A DNA stretch of 64,000 bases, taken from NCBI GenBank assembly GCA_019639115.1, contig JAHBSM010000001.1:1-64000 (forward strand), written 5' to 3'. The notes under the pieces are model-generated. The model was not told where the DNA came from, did no database searches, and was given only the letters and a program-made list of their open reading frames with translations. Positions 20,097-28,017 of the stretch are shown here, one piece after another. Numbering within the stretch: the stretch's first letter is position 1; the number at the start of each line of letters is the position of its first letter. Source of the DNA: Acidobacteriota bacterium (GTDB lineage: Bacteria > Acidobacteriota > Blastocatellia > Pyrinomonadales > Pyrinomonadaceae). The translations under genes and the position numbers were made by a program.

Positions 20097-21743
20097 CTAG
20101 CCTTTTCCGATGGCTTTCAAATATCGGTCTAGCTCCTGCCTCACTTTTGGAAAGAGGAATAGGAGGCCGATCATATTGGGAAACACCATCGCGAGTATCA
20201 TCGCGTCAGAAAACGCCAGCACCGAACCAAGCGAGGCTGCGGCACCGATAACGACGAAGATACAAAAGATCACCTTGAACGAAAGATCCGACGCTCGAGA
20301 CCGGCCGAAAAGGAATTTCCACGACTGCAATCCGTAATATGACCATGAGATCATCGTCGAGAATGCGAACATTACGATGGCCGCCGTCAACACGATGTTG
20401 AACCCGGGCAGAACCTCGTTGTAGGCCCGGGCGGTAAGATCGACGCCGTTGACCACCTCGCTGCCGATCATTACGTTCCCGTTGATGCCGCCATATTGGA
20501 ATACGCCTTCGGTGTTGAAGAGCACGATCACGATCGCCGTCATCGTACAGATCACCACAGTGTCTATGAACGGCTCCAGCAGAGCGACAAGGCCTTCGCT
20601 CGCCGGATATTTTGTGCGGACAGCGGAGTGGGCGATAGCCGCTGAGCCCGCCCCGGCCTCGTTAGAGAATGCGGCTCGGCGGAAACCCTGTATGATCACA
20701 CCGGCGATGCCGCCGACGGCGGCATTGGCAGAGAAGGCTCCGTCGATGATCTGGCCAAATGCCATCGGTATGTCCTTGATGTGGAAAATTATGATGACCA
20801 GCGAGCCGAGGATATAAACGATCGCCATCACCGGCACAAGCTTGTCGGTCACTTTCGCGATGCGTTTGATGCCACCAATGATAACGACCGCAACAAGCAC
20901 CGCCATCACAAGTCCTATCAATGTTCTGGCCGCACCGCCGCCGCCGAGCCCGAACATCGTCGTGATCTGAGTCGTAGCCTGATTCGCCTGGAACGCGTTG
21001 CCGCCGCCGAACGAACCGCCGACGCAGAAGATAGCGAAGACCACCGCCAGCAACTTGCCTACGGGCCCCATCTTGAGCTCTTCAAAACCGCGTGACAGGT
21101 AATACATCGGGCCGCCGTGGACCGTACCGTCCTTGTCTATATCGCGGTATTTAACACCTAGCGTACACTCGACGAATTTAGAAGACATTCCGAGCAGCCC
21201 GGCCACGATCATCCAGAACGTTGCTCCCGGCCCGCCGATACCGACCGCGACCGCGACGCCGGCAATGTTGCCAAGCCCCACCGTACCCGATACAGCGGTC
21301 GCCAAGGCCTGAAAATGGTTGACCTCGCCGTGATGGCCTTCGTCTCTGATCGTACGTGCGACGTCTCCTTCTTCGGTCACATAAACGTCGGGTTTATCCA
21401 CGGCCGTGTGCGGCTCTTCGTGTTGAGGGTCAGACGCCATCTCAATGTCGTCATATTTCCCGCGAACGACGTTCAAGGCGAGCGGGAACCGGCGTATGTT
21501 CACAAATCCGAACACGACCGTGAAAAAGGTCGCTCCGAGTATCAGAAGGTATAGAACGATCGGGAGGTTGAACGGTGCAGGTAGCGGCGCCGCATAGAAC
21601 ACGATCGCCTCGAATCCGTCTGCGATCGGCTTGAACGCCGCATCGATCCTTTCGTCGATGCCTTTCTCTTGGGCAAATGCCGCCGCCGGCATTACAAATA
21701 CGGTAAAAAGATACAGAGCGAGCCTGGTGAAGCTAAACGTCAT
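20097..21743 (-). CDS. Alanine/glycine:cation symporter (AGCS) family protein
   Basis: A 548-residue sodium-amino-acid symporter. The family signature lies near residues 140-200: NHFQALATAVSGTVGLGNIAGVAVAV, then GGPGATFWM. A later segment, GFRRAAFSNEAGAGSAAIAHSA, contains the conserved FSNEAG. An N-terminal signal-like helix (ALYLFTVFVMPAAAFAQ) and an acidic insertion (about 90-130, with many D/E) precede the core, making it longer than the usual 450-480. GGGAGG five bases before the ATG at 21743 fixes the start. It is divergent from the amino-acid decarboxylase gene across a 203-base gap. Confidence 0.93.
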   Translation of the reverse strand: MTFSFTRLALYLFTVFVMPAAAFAQEKGIDERIDAAFKPIADGFEAIVFYAAPLPAPFNLPIVLYLLILGATFFTVVFGFVNIRRFPLALNVVRGKYDDIEMASDPQHEEPHTAVDKPDVYVTEEGDVARTIRDEGHHGEVNHFQALATAVSGTVGLGNIAGVAVAVGIGGPGATFWMIVAGLLGMSSKFVECTLGVKYRDIDKDGTVHGGPMYYLSRGFEELKMGPVGKLLAVVFAIFCVGGSFGGGNAFQANQATTQITTMFGLGGGGAARTLIGLVMAVLVAVVIIGGIKRIAKVTDKLVPVMAIVYILGSLVIIIFHIKDIPMAFGQIIDGAFSANAAVGGIAGVIIQGFRRAAFSNEAGAGSAAIAHSAVRTKYPASEGLVALLEPFIDTVVICTMTAIVIVLFNTEGVFQYGGINGNVMIGSEVVNGVDLTARAYNEVLPGFNIVLTAAIVMFAFSTMISWSYYGLQSWKFLFGRSRASDLSFKVIFCIFVVIGAAASLGSVLAFSDAMILAMVFPNMIGLLFLFPKVRQELDRYLKAIGKG

Positions 21744-21838
21744 CGAAACCTCCCTTTTATGTCAGGACGGCAGTCTGGGGAAATGTGCGCCGTACGGGTG
21801 ATCTGTCTCGCAAAGCGAAGATCTGATCAGTCTGTTAG

Positions 21839-21844
21839 ATTATA
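21839..21844 (-). promoter_or_regulatory. Consensus -10 box for the AGCS gene
   Basis: The minus strand reads TATAAT here, about 95 bases upstream of the AGCS start. No good -35 hexamer lies 16-18 bases further up, so this is a tentative promoter element. Confidence 0.3.
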
Positions 21845-21946
21845 TCTGCAAGTTAACCGGAACGTAGTATAAACGAAAATTCTCGTAAGTTCTATGCTTT
21901 GATAGACTTTAGCGACGTCACAAATTTACCGCAGAGGTTCATATAG

Positions 21947-23398
21947 ATGAGATCACCGGAGCTGGGCGATATGCCCGCTGATGAATTCAGGCGATACGGA
22001 TATCAGATCGTCGATACGATCGCCGACTATTTCGAGAACATCTACACCCGGCCCGTACTATCACAGGCCGAGCCCGATTGGCTCAGATCCAACCTGCCGA
22101 GCGAACCTCCGCAGCAGGGTGAAGAGTTCGGCGGAGTACTTGCAGATGTCGATCGTCTGATAATGCCCGCCGTCACCCATTGGAACCATCCGAGCTTTCA
22201 CGGACTGTTCTCGACATCCACCAGCTCGGTAGGCGTATTTGGCGAGATGTTCGCTGCGGCTTTCGATATGAAGGCTATGCTTTGGCGGACCGCACCGGCC
22301 TCGACCGAGCTTGAGGACGTCGTGCTCGACTGGCTTCGTCAGATGATGGGCTTGCCTGAATATTTTGAAGGCATCATATACGACACCGCTTCGGTCTCGA
22401 CGATGCATGCAATTGCTGCGGCCCGCGAGCGGGCGAACGTGCGGGTCAGGGACGAGGGCCTTTCGGGCCGTCCCGACGTCCCGTTGATGCGTGTCTATTG
22501 TTCCGAACATGTGCACTCATCCATCGACAAGGCGTGCATCACGCTTGGCTTAGGTATCAGGAGCGTTCGCAAGATCGAATGTAATGATCGATTCGAGATG
22601 CGGCCCGAGATGCTTGCCGAAGCGATCGAGGACGATATATCCGCTGGATATCTTCCGATCTGTGTGATACCGACCGTCGGCACGACATCGACATCGAGTG
22701 TCGATCCTGTTGACGCCGTAGCCGATATCGCCGAGAAATACGGGCTTTGGCTGCACGTTGACACGGCCTATGCGGGATCGACCGCGATCCTGCCCGAGTT
22801 TCGCCATTATTTCAAAGGCTGGGAACGTGCTGATTCGATCGTTGTAAATCCTCACAAATGGCTCTTTACGCCATTCGATCTCTCGGTGTTGTACTGCCGG
22901 GAGCTCGACGAATTGAAACGGGCCTTTTCGCTTGTTGCAGAGTATCTGAAGACCACGGACGAGGCCGGAGTCAAGAACGGTATGGACTACGGCATCCAGC
23001 TCGGCCGCCGATTCCGAGCACTCAAGCTATGGTTCGTTATCAGGTATTTTGGTGTCGAGGGCCTCCAGGCACGGCTCCGCGAACATTGCAGGCTCGCAAG
23101 ACTCTTTGGAGCCTGGGTCGATGAATCCGAACAATGGGAACTGCTCGCACCTGTACCTTTTGCTCTTGTTTGCTTTAGAGCTAGGCCCGGAGGACTGCCC
23201 GAGACCGCAGTCAATGAGCTGAACGAGAGAATAATGAACGAGATCAACGCCTCAGGCGATGCATATCTGTCGCACACCAAGCTCAGCGGCCGCTACACCA
23301 TAAGGCTGTCAGTAGGCAGCATTAGGGTCGAGCTGCGGCATCTCGAAAAGGTCTGGCGGCATCTGAACGAAAGTCTCAATAGACGCTCGTATGAATAG
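21947..23398 (+). CDS. PLP-dependent (group II) aromatic-type L-amino-acid decarboxylase
   Basis: A 483-residue cytosolic enzyme of the fold-type I group II decarboxylases (AADC/tyrosine/tryptophan decarboxylase type). The PLP Lys is Lys304 in VNPHKWLFTPFDLSVLYCRE. Upstream are the cofactor Asp/Ala region (LWLHVDTAYAGS) and the substrate loop (HWNHPSFHGLFSTSTS). It removes CO2 from an aromatic or related amino acid to form an amine. The exact substrate cannot be decided; glutamate decarboxylases are less similar in the HPSFHG region. It lies opposite AGCS and near APC permeases, which suggests uptake plus decarboxylation. Its last eight bases overlap the next gene. Confidence 0.9.
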   Translation: MRSPELGDMPADEFRRYGYQIVDTIADYFENIYTRPVLSQAEPDWLRSNLPSEPPQQGEEFGGVLADVDRLIMPAVTHWNHPSFHGLFSTSTSSVGVFGEMFAAAFDMKAMLWRTAPASTELEDVVLDWLRQMMGLPEYFEGIIYDTASVSTMHAIAAARERANVRVRDEGLSGRPDVPLMRVYCSEHVHSSIDKACITLGLGIRSVRKIECNDRFEMRPEMLAEAIEDDISAGYLPICVIPTVGTTSTSSVDPVDAVADIAEKYGLWLHVDTAYAGSTAILPEFRHYFKGWERADSIVVNPHKWLFTPFDLSVLYCRELDELKRAFSLVAEYLKTTDEAGVKNGMDYGIQLGRRFRALKLWFVIRYFGVEGLQARLREHCRLARLFGAWVDESEQWELLAPVPFALVCFRARPGGLPETAVNELNERIMNEINASGDAYLSHTKLSGRYTIRLSVGSIRVELRHLEKVWRHLNESLNRRSYE

Positions 23399-23957
23399 AC
23401 CTCACTTGACGATCGCGGCACTGTTGTTCTCCTTTTCGCTGCCTGCCGTCCTAGACGGACAGGTGCGGCGGCCGGCCCGGCCTCAGCCAAAGAAAGCAGC
23501 GGCGAAAAAGTCCGTCTCCAATAAACCGCCTTCTGCTCCGCGATACTCACAAGGCTTCGTTCGCGAACGCTTCGACCCGCGTCGTGATCCGAACGCCGAT
23601 CTGGCCGCAGCCATCCGCAAAGCAGCGGCCGAAAGAAAGCGGATAATACTAGATGTCGGCGGCGAGTGGTGCGGGTGGTGCGTCCACATGGACAAATTCT
23701 TCTATCAAAGGCCGGAGCTCGATAGGATCAGGCTCAATAATTTCGTTTGGGTAAAGGTGAATATGAGCCCGGAGAACGAGAATCGGGCTTTCTTGTCAAA
23801 ATATCCGCCTATCGACGGCTATCCTCATCTTTTTGTCCTCGAATCGGACGGAACGCTTCTGCTCTCACAGGGAACTGACGAGTTCGAGATCGGCGATACA
23901 TATGATCCCGCTGCGTTTGAGGCCTTCTTTGCTAAATGGGCTCCGCCAGGCCGATAG
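23391..23957 (+). CDS. Secreted thioredoxin-fold protein with CxxC
   Basis: 188 residues. A signal peptide (LTIAALLFSFSLPAVLDGQ) is followed by a basic Pro/Lys linker and a thioredoxin domain (about 65-185). The redox site is WCGWC (Cys94, Cys97), as in the thioredoxin_7/DUF255-like group; the cis-Pro region is YPPIDGYPHLFV. It probably acts as a periplasmic disulfide reductase or isomerase. Its start overlaps the decarboxylase stop by eight bases, so the two are translated from one mRNA. A functional link between them is not obvious. Confidence 0.82.
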   Translation: MNRPHLTIAALLFSFSLPAVLDGQVRRPARPQPKKAAAKKSVSNKPPSAPRYSQGFVRERFDPRRDPNADLAAAIRKAAAERKRIILDVGGEWCGWCVHMDKFFYQRPELDRIRLNNFVWVKVNMSPENENRAFLSKYPPIDGYPHLFVLESDGTLLLSQGTDEFEIGDTYDPAAFEAFFAKWAPPGR

Positions 23958-23964
23958 TCGAGGT

Positions 23965-25131
23965 TCACAAGGAAGATATTGACCGTCTCACTAATCCGCC
24001 GAACAGGAAATCGGCTACATCTATCGATTCGTGCGAACGGTCGTAACCCACGAGTTCAACATAGGCGTTACCGCCCACGGGTTTGCCGGCCCTAGTACCC
24101 GAAACGCTGCAGGCTCCTTCCCAATAGATGACCATTGTCGTGCCGCGAGTGTCTAGCTCCTGGTCGTCGATCAACGGCAATACTTCGACGTCGATCTTGA
24201 GCCTGGGGACGCGGACCCGCCAGCCGCTTGGGTACTCAACTCCGGTCGCGGTGCTGGCCCACGATCCTAACGCTTCGATCGAGAATTCATCTTTTCTCAG
24301 ATACTCTGCTACGCCGTCAGCATCGACAAATGTACCGGTAGAGTCACCTTTTGCTTCGCCGTCCTCGGCCCTGAACTGGTAGATCATCAGCTCCGTGCGA
24401 TCGTCAAATTGGATACTGAACCAGTCCCAGTTCGTTTGCTCCCAAGCACCGTATTCTCGATCCATCCAAGCCGACCCGCTGAATCGCTCGGCCGCGCCGC
24501 CGATGCTGATCGTCCCTGAGGCGTCCATCCTGGTAAAGGAGAAATGATGCGAGGTCCCTTTCATTTTCCTCGATACGCCGTTGCCGTCATCTCCGTTCAA
24601 GACCAGCGGCTTCCCTTCGTCCAGGATGGCGTCAAAACGGATGCCGGACGGCAGCAACGCGCAGAGCAGATGCCGGCCTCCGACATCACGCACGGACCAG
24701 TCGCCGAGGACCACATTGAAGGAAACGTCGCACGCGGATGCCGCCGGATCCAACATACCTCCAAAACTCCTGCGATGGTCGTAGTGAAATTTGCCCTCGG
24801 TGATATCTGAGATCGCGAAGTGGGCCGCGTACATCGGATTCGCTACAAGCGACATCGGCATCGGGCCAAGCTTGTCGAGGTCAGTGCGCCGTTTGAAGAA
24901 AACGAGCTCAAAGCCGAATCTGCGGCCCGACGCGGTCTCGCAATGGCCAGTGTAATACCACCATTCGGTCTGTACGTTAGGACGCGAGAACAATGCCCGC
25001 GGCAGCTCGATCGGTTCGTCGGCGTATCCTGTGTCGAGCGGCGGCCGAGTATTCACTAGGTCCGCTACGCTCTCAAGCGCGGCCGATGCCATCTGGTCTA
25101 GCGGTTTTATGAAACGATCGTATGGTGACAC
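23965..25131 (-). CDS. AttH/CrtC-like (lipocalin-like, carotenoid 1,2-hydratase family) protein
   Basis: A 388-residue protein with the AttH/CrtC signature near residue 50 (PNVQTEWWYYTGHCET, then FGFELVFFKRR). Repeated beta-strand motifs follow, including WSVRDVGG, and SAWMDREYGAWEQTNWDWFSIQ carries the conserved Trp/Asp/Tyr cluster. Known relatives hydrate acyclic carotenoids or modify hydrophobic substrates; many members are uncharacterised. No carotenoid genes are in the window. The start is the GTG at 25131. The protein has no obvious signal peptide. It lies on the same strand as the DUF1015 gene, 61 bases downstream of it. Confidence 0.8.
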   Translation of the reverse strand: MSPYDRFIKPLDQMASAALESVADLVNTRPPLDTGYADEPIELPRALFSRPNVQTEWWYYTGHCETASGRRFGFELVFFKRRTDLDKLGPMPMSLVANPMYAAHFAISDITEGKFHYDHRRSFGGMLDPAASACDVSFNVVLGDWSVRDVGGRHLLCALLPSGIRFDAILDEGKPLVLNGDDGNGVSRKMKGTSHHFSFTRMDASGTISIGGAAERFSGSAWMDREYGAWEQTNWDWFSIQFDDRTELMIYQFRAEDGEAKGDSTGTFVDADGVAEYLRKDEFSIEALGSWASTATGVEYPSGWRVRVPRLKIDVEVLPLIDDQELDTRGTTMVIYWEGACSVSGTRAGKPVGGNAYVELVGYDRSHESIDVADFLFGGLVRRSISSL

Positions 25132-25192
25132 AACTGAGATCTCCTTCTGGAGATTATTCGTTCCATAGCGGCCAACGGTTGCGGAGCAGCCG

Positions 25193-26419
25193 TCATATCG
25201 AATGAACGATCAGCCCGTCGCGGAGTTTCGGCTCGAACCATGTGGATTTGGGCGGCATGATCTCGCCCCGATCCGAGATCGTGATCAGGTCGTCCATCGA
25301 TGTTGGATACATAGAGAACGCTACACGTGCGTTGCCGCTGTCCACTAAGCTCTCGAGTTCGCTCACGCCGCGCCTTCCGCCGACGAAACCGAGACGTTGA
25401 TCGGTCCTTGGGTCGCCGATGCCGAGTATCGGGCCCAGGATGAACTGCTGAAGACGCTCGACATCCAGCCGTTCGGCCGGATCGGGCTCACGGAAATAAG
25501 CGACGTTGAATCGCAGCGAGTACCACGTTCCGTCCAGATACATCGAAATGCAGCCGGGCCCAGGCGGCTCGGGATCACCGTTCGGCTGAACGACATAGCT
25601 TTCGCCAACTTTCTCAAGGAACTCGTTCGTCGATAGTCCGTTCAGGTCCGACACGACACGGTTGTATGCAAGTATTCGAAGACCTTCGGCGGGGAAAATA
25701 CCCGCCATTACAAAGTTGTATTCTTCGTCGCCCGTGTGTGCGGCGTTCGCAGCCCGAAGTGTCTCGCGTGCACGTTCAGCGCTTTCGATCCTGTGATGGC
25801 CATCGGCGACATATAACGAATCTACTTCGGCAAAAGCGGCCGTCCACCGTTCGTGATCCGCGGCTCGCCACATCGTGTGCCGCACGCCGCCGTCGCAGGT
25901 GAAATCGTACAACGGTTCGCCCGCGGCACATTCCGTCAGCATTTTACCTATGAGTTCGGTCCCGCGGAACGCGAGAAATATCAAGCCGGTCTGGGCCCGC
26001 ACGGTCAGTAGGTGGGCCGTTCGGTCATTTACTTTGTCAGGGCGAGTATTTTCGTGCGGTTTGATCCTGTGGTTGCGGTATTCATCGAGTGAACAGCAGG
26101 CCACGATGCCCGTTTGCGACCTTCCGCCGAACTCCAACCTGTATATGTAATAGCAAGGCTCCTCATCCTCGACGAGCACTCCGAGTCGGCGAAGTTCAGC
26201 CAGATTGTCACGAGCCCGGAGAAAGATCTGTTCGCGGGTCGGCTCGGCATCCGGCGGGAAATCTGCCTCGGGCCGGGTCACCCGAATAAAACTATCGTGC
26301 GAATCATCGATCAGCCGCCGAGCTTCGGCATCATACACAACGTCGTAAGGCGGGCACGACACCTTTTCTGCAAGGCCCGGGCCCGGCCTCAGAGCCCGGA
26401 GCGGTTTGATCAGCGACAC
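25193..26419 (-). CDS. DUF1015 family protein
   Basis: 408 residues from the GTG at 26419. This start is chosen because a Shine-Dalgarno (GGAG, spaced 6) precedes it, the protein then begins SLIKPLRALRP as family members do, and a longer frame would run into the upstream gene. Family hallmarks are SCPPYDVVYDAEARRLI, then DSFIRVTRPE, YIYRLEF, and HHRIESAERA in the middle. The family is widespread (also called HTH-domain-containing phosphatase-like or SerC-associated in some genomes), but no reaction is established. Cytosolic. I do not assign a function. Confidence 0.82.
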   Translation of the reverse strand: MSLIKPLRALRPGPGLAEKVSCPPYDVVYDAEARRLIDDSHDSFIRVTRPEADFPPDAEPTREQIFLRARDNLAELRRLGVLVEDEEPCYYIYRLEFGGRSQTGIVACCSLDEYRNHRIKPHENTRPDKVNDRTAHLLTVRAQTGLIFLAFRGTELIGKMLTECAAGEPLYDFTCDGGVRHTMWRAADHERWTAAFAEVDSLYVADGHHRIESAERARETLRAANAAHTGDEEYNFVMAGIFPAEGLRILAYNRVVSDLNGLSTNEFLEKVGESYVVQPNGDPEPPGPGCISMYLDGTWYSLRFNVAYFREPDPAERLDVERLQQFILGPILGIGDPRTDQRLGFVGGRRGVSELESLVDSGNARVAFSMYPTSMDDLITISDRGEIMPPKSTWFEPKLRDGLIVHSI

Positions 26420-26441
26420 GTTATTCTCCTGGCTAGATTGC

Positions 26442-26912
26442 TCAATTGCTCGGCGAGTTGACTCCCTTGATGATGTCATCGAGCTTCTGGCTGCTGTCAT
26501 CTACATCCTTGATGATCTGGTCTGCGTAGCCTGCTTTGTCGATCTTCCACGCACCGTCCTCGAATACGAATGGGACCATCTGCCATTTGCCGGAGCGGTC
26601 CTTGACCTCTAAGGTTGCCCGATCGCCATCGATCTTTTCGTTGCGAAACTCGATGGTCTTCTGATCTTCGCTGAACATCGTCTCGCGCTTGATGATCTCG
26701 TCAACGGTGATGTTCATTGCCTTGGCCTCCATCTCGTGTCTTTTGATCGTGGCGTCGGAGAGCAAAAGCTTGACCGTAGTGAGATCCTTCTGCTTGTAGG
26801 CGATCGTATAGGTCTTGAACGTCTCGAGCGGGGTCGCAGGCTTGCGCTCCGAGCACGCGGATGCGGCGGCGGCGAGAAGGGCTAGTACAATGATTCTTGA
26901 CCGAATTGACAT
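26442..26912 (-). CDS. DUF4878-like lipoprotein
   Basis: 156 residues with a lipoprotein signal (IIVLALLAAAASACS, lipidated Cys near residue 20). A single NTF2-like domain of the DUF4878 type follows: TPLETFKTYTIAYKQKDLTTVKLLLSD, then later strands RATLEVKDRSGKWQMVPFVFEDGAWKID. Proteins of this kind are small envelope lipoproteins of unknown role. Its first domain resembles that of the lipoprotein at 4519-5406. It ends 22 bases before the DUF1015 start on the same strand, so both may share an mRNA. Confidence 0.75.
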   Translation of the reverse strand: MSIRSRIIVLALLAAAASACSERKPATPLETFKTYTIAYKQKDLTTVKLLLSDATIKRHEMEAKAMNITVDEIIKRETMFSEDQKTIEFRNEKIDGDRATLEVKDRSGKWQMVPFVFEDGAWKIDKAGYADQIIKDVDDSSQKLDDIIKGVNSPSN

Positions 26913-26981
26913 TTGCAGATACCTTTTCTAAGTAACTGATAAAACCGTGATTATAGCCTAACGGGGCGGAGTTTTGAATTG

Positions 26982-27263
26982 ATGGAAAGACGATTGCTGA
27001 CTCCTGACGAACTGTCCGAAGCATTGGCCGCGATCCCGGCTTGGTCGGTGGATGGCGGGCGGCTCCGGAGGCGGTTCGAGTTCGCGGACTTTGCTTCGGC
27101 ATTGAGCTTCGTCGTCCGAGCCGGCGAGGCGGCCGACGCGATGGATCACCACCCTGACATCACTCTCGGCTGGGGCTATGCTGAATTTGCCCTAACGACG
27201 CACGACCGCGGAGGTATCACACATCTTGATATCGAGCTCGCCCGCAGGATCGATCGTCTCTGA
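26982..27263 (+). CDS. phhB: 4a-hydroxytetrahydrobiopterin dehydratase (pterin-4a-carbinolamine dehydratase)
   Basis: A 93-residue single-domain cytosolic enzyme that dehydrates 4a-hydroxytetrahydrobiopterin to quinonoid dihydrobiopterin. The active-site signature is AMDHHPDITLGWGYAEFALTTH: the His-His pair and later His of the [E/D]xxxHHP pattern are all present. FADFASALSFVVRAGEAAD is the first helix and strand. The ATG at 26982 is used; a TTG precedes it. No phenylalanine hydroxylase is encoded here, so its partner lies elsewhere, or it serves in molybdopterin metabolism as suggested for some stand-alone members. Confidence 0.92.
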   Translation: MERRLLTPDELSEALAAIPAWSVDGGRLRRRFEFADFASALSFVVRAGEAADAMDHHPDITLGWGYAEFALTTHDRGGITHLDIELARRIDRL

Positions 27264-27281
27264 GCTTACGGCAAAAGTTGA

Positions 27282-27310
27282 TTGCCTCTGCGTCAAATGG
27301 ACATTAGAAT
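27282..27310 (+). promoter_or_regulatory. Sigma-70-like promoter of the T6SS gene block
   Basis: TTGCCT (27282-27287) and TAGAAT (27305-27310) are 17 bases apart. The -10 box ends only 10 bases before the tssL ATG, predicting an RNA with a leader of only a few bases. Confidence 0.5.
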
Positions 27311-27320
27311 TGAGTGACCG

Positions 27321-28004
27321 ATGGCTGACACCGCGACAAAGAACGATCTGGTCACATTCGCAGGCCCGATATTTGACCTGATACTCAGGTTAAAGGCCGG
27401 CATCGTGGCCCCTTCCAATGACCTGAGGCCCAAATTCGCCTTGATGCTCGATGATTTTGAAAAACGAGCTGAGCGGTACAGGTTCAACCACAAGGTCATT
27501 GCCGTGGCAAAATTTGCCCTGGCGTCGTTCGTCGATGAGACCATTCTGACAAACAATTTCCCGCTCAGGTCCGAGTGGGAAAAGAATCCGCTGCAGCTCG
27601 AATACTTTGGCGAGCAGCTGGCGGGCAACAAATTCTTTGACAAGCTTGAGGCAATGCTCCGTCAAATAGAGGTGACGCAGGACGCCGTCGAGATCTATTA
27701 CCTGTGCATGCTGCTCGGTTTCAAAGGCCGGTACGGCGTTTACGAGCAGGAAAAGCTTCTGTCGATAATGGAATCGACCGCTAAAGGCCTCGTCAAGATC
27801 GGCAAGATCAAGTCCGTGGAGCTGGCTCCGAATTGGCTCAAGACAGACCAGCCGGAGATCCCGCGTCGGCGCGGAATGCCGACCTGGGCCAAGATCGGTG
27901 CATTCGCGTGTCTGGGGATCGCATTCATCGTCTATCTCGTTATGTTCGTTTACGCGTCAAAAATGATGCAGGATACGATGTCAAGCCTCCAATTCGGCGG
28001 ATAA
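27321..28004 (+). CDS. tssL: Type VI secretion protein TssL (DotU/IcmH family), short form
   Basis: 227 residues. The DotU cytosolic domain spans about 10-175 (GPIFDLILRLKAGIV, then FALASFVDETILTNNF with the conserved A..DE, and YYLCMLLGFKGRYG near residue 138). A C-terminal membrane helix (IGAFACLGIAFIVYLVMFVYA, about 194-214) anchors it with its C-terminus in the periplasm. There is no peptidoglycan-binding OmpA extension. TssL forms the inner-membrane base of the T6SS with TssM, which is encoded 13 bases downstream. It is the first gene of a three-gene block and has its own promoter. Confidence 0.93.
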   Translation: MADTATKNDLVTFAGPIFDLILRLKAGIVAPSNDLRPKFALMLDDFEKRAERYRFNHKVIAVAKFALASFVDETILTNNFPLRSEWEKNPLQLEYFGEQLAGNKFFDKLEAMLRQIEVTQDAVEIYYLCMLLGFKGRYGVYEQEKLLSIMESTAKGLVKIGKIKSVELAPNWLKTDQPEIPRRRGMPTWAKIGAFACLGIAFIVYLVMFVYASKMMQDTMSSLQFGG

Positions 28005-28017
28005 GGAGAGTTCCCGT

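Noticed and set aside
21744..21946. Small gene in the AGCS/decarboxylase gap
   Set aside because: Open frames here are short, without ribosome sites or recognisable sequence; the gap looks like divergent promoters.
26420..26500. Longer start for the DUF1015 gene
   Set aside because: It would overlap the upstream lipoprotein gene; the GTG at 26419 has a good Shine-Dalgarno and matches the family N-terminus.
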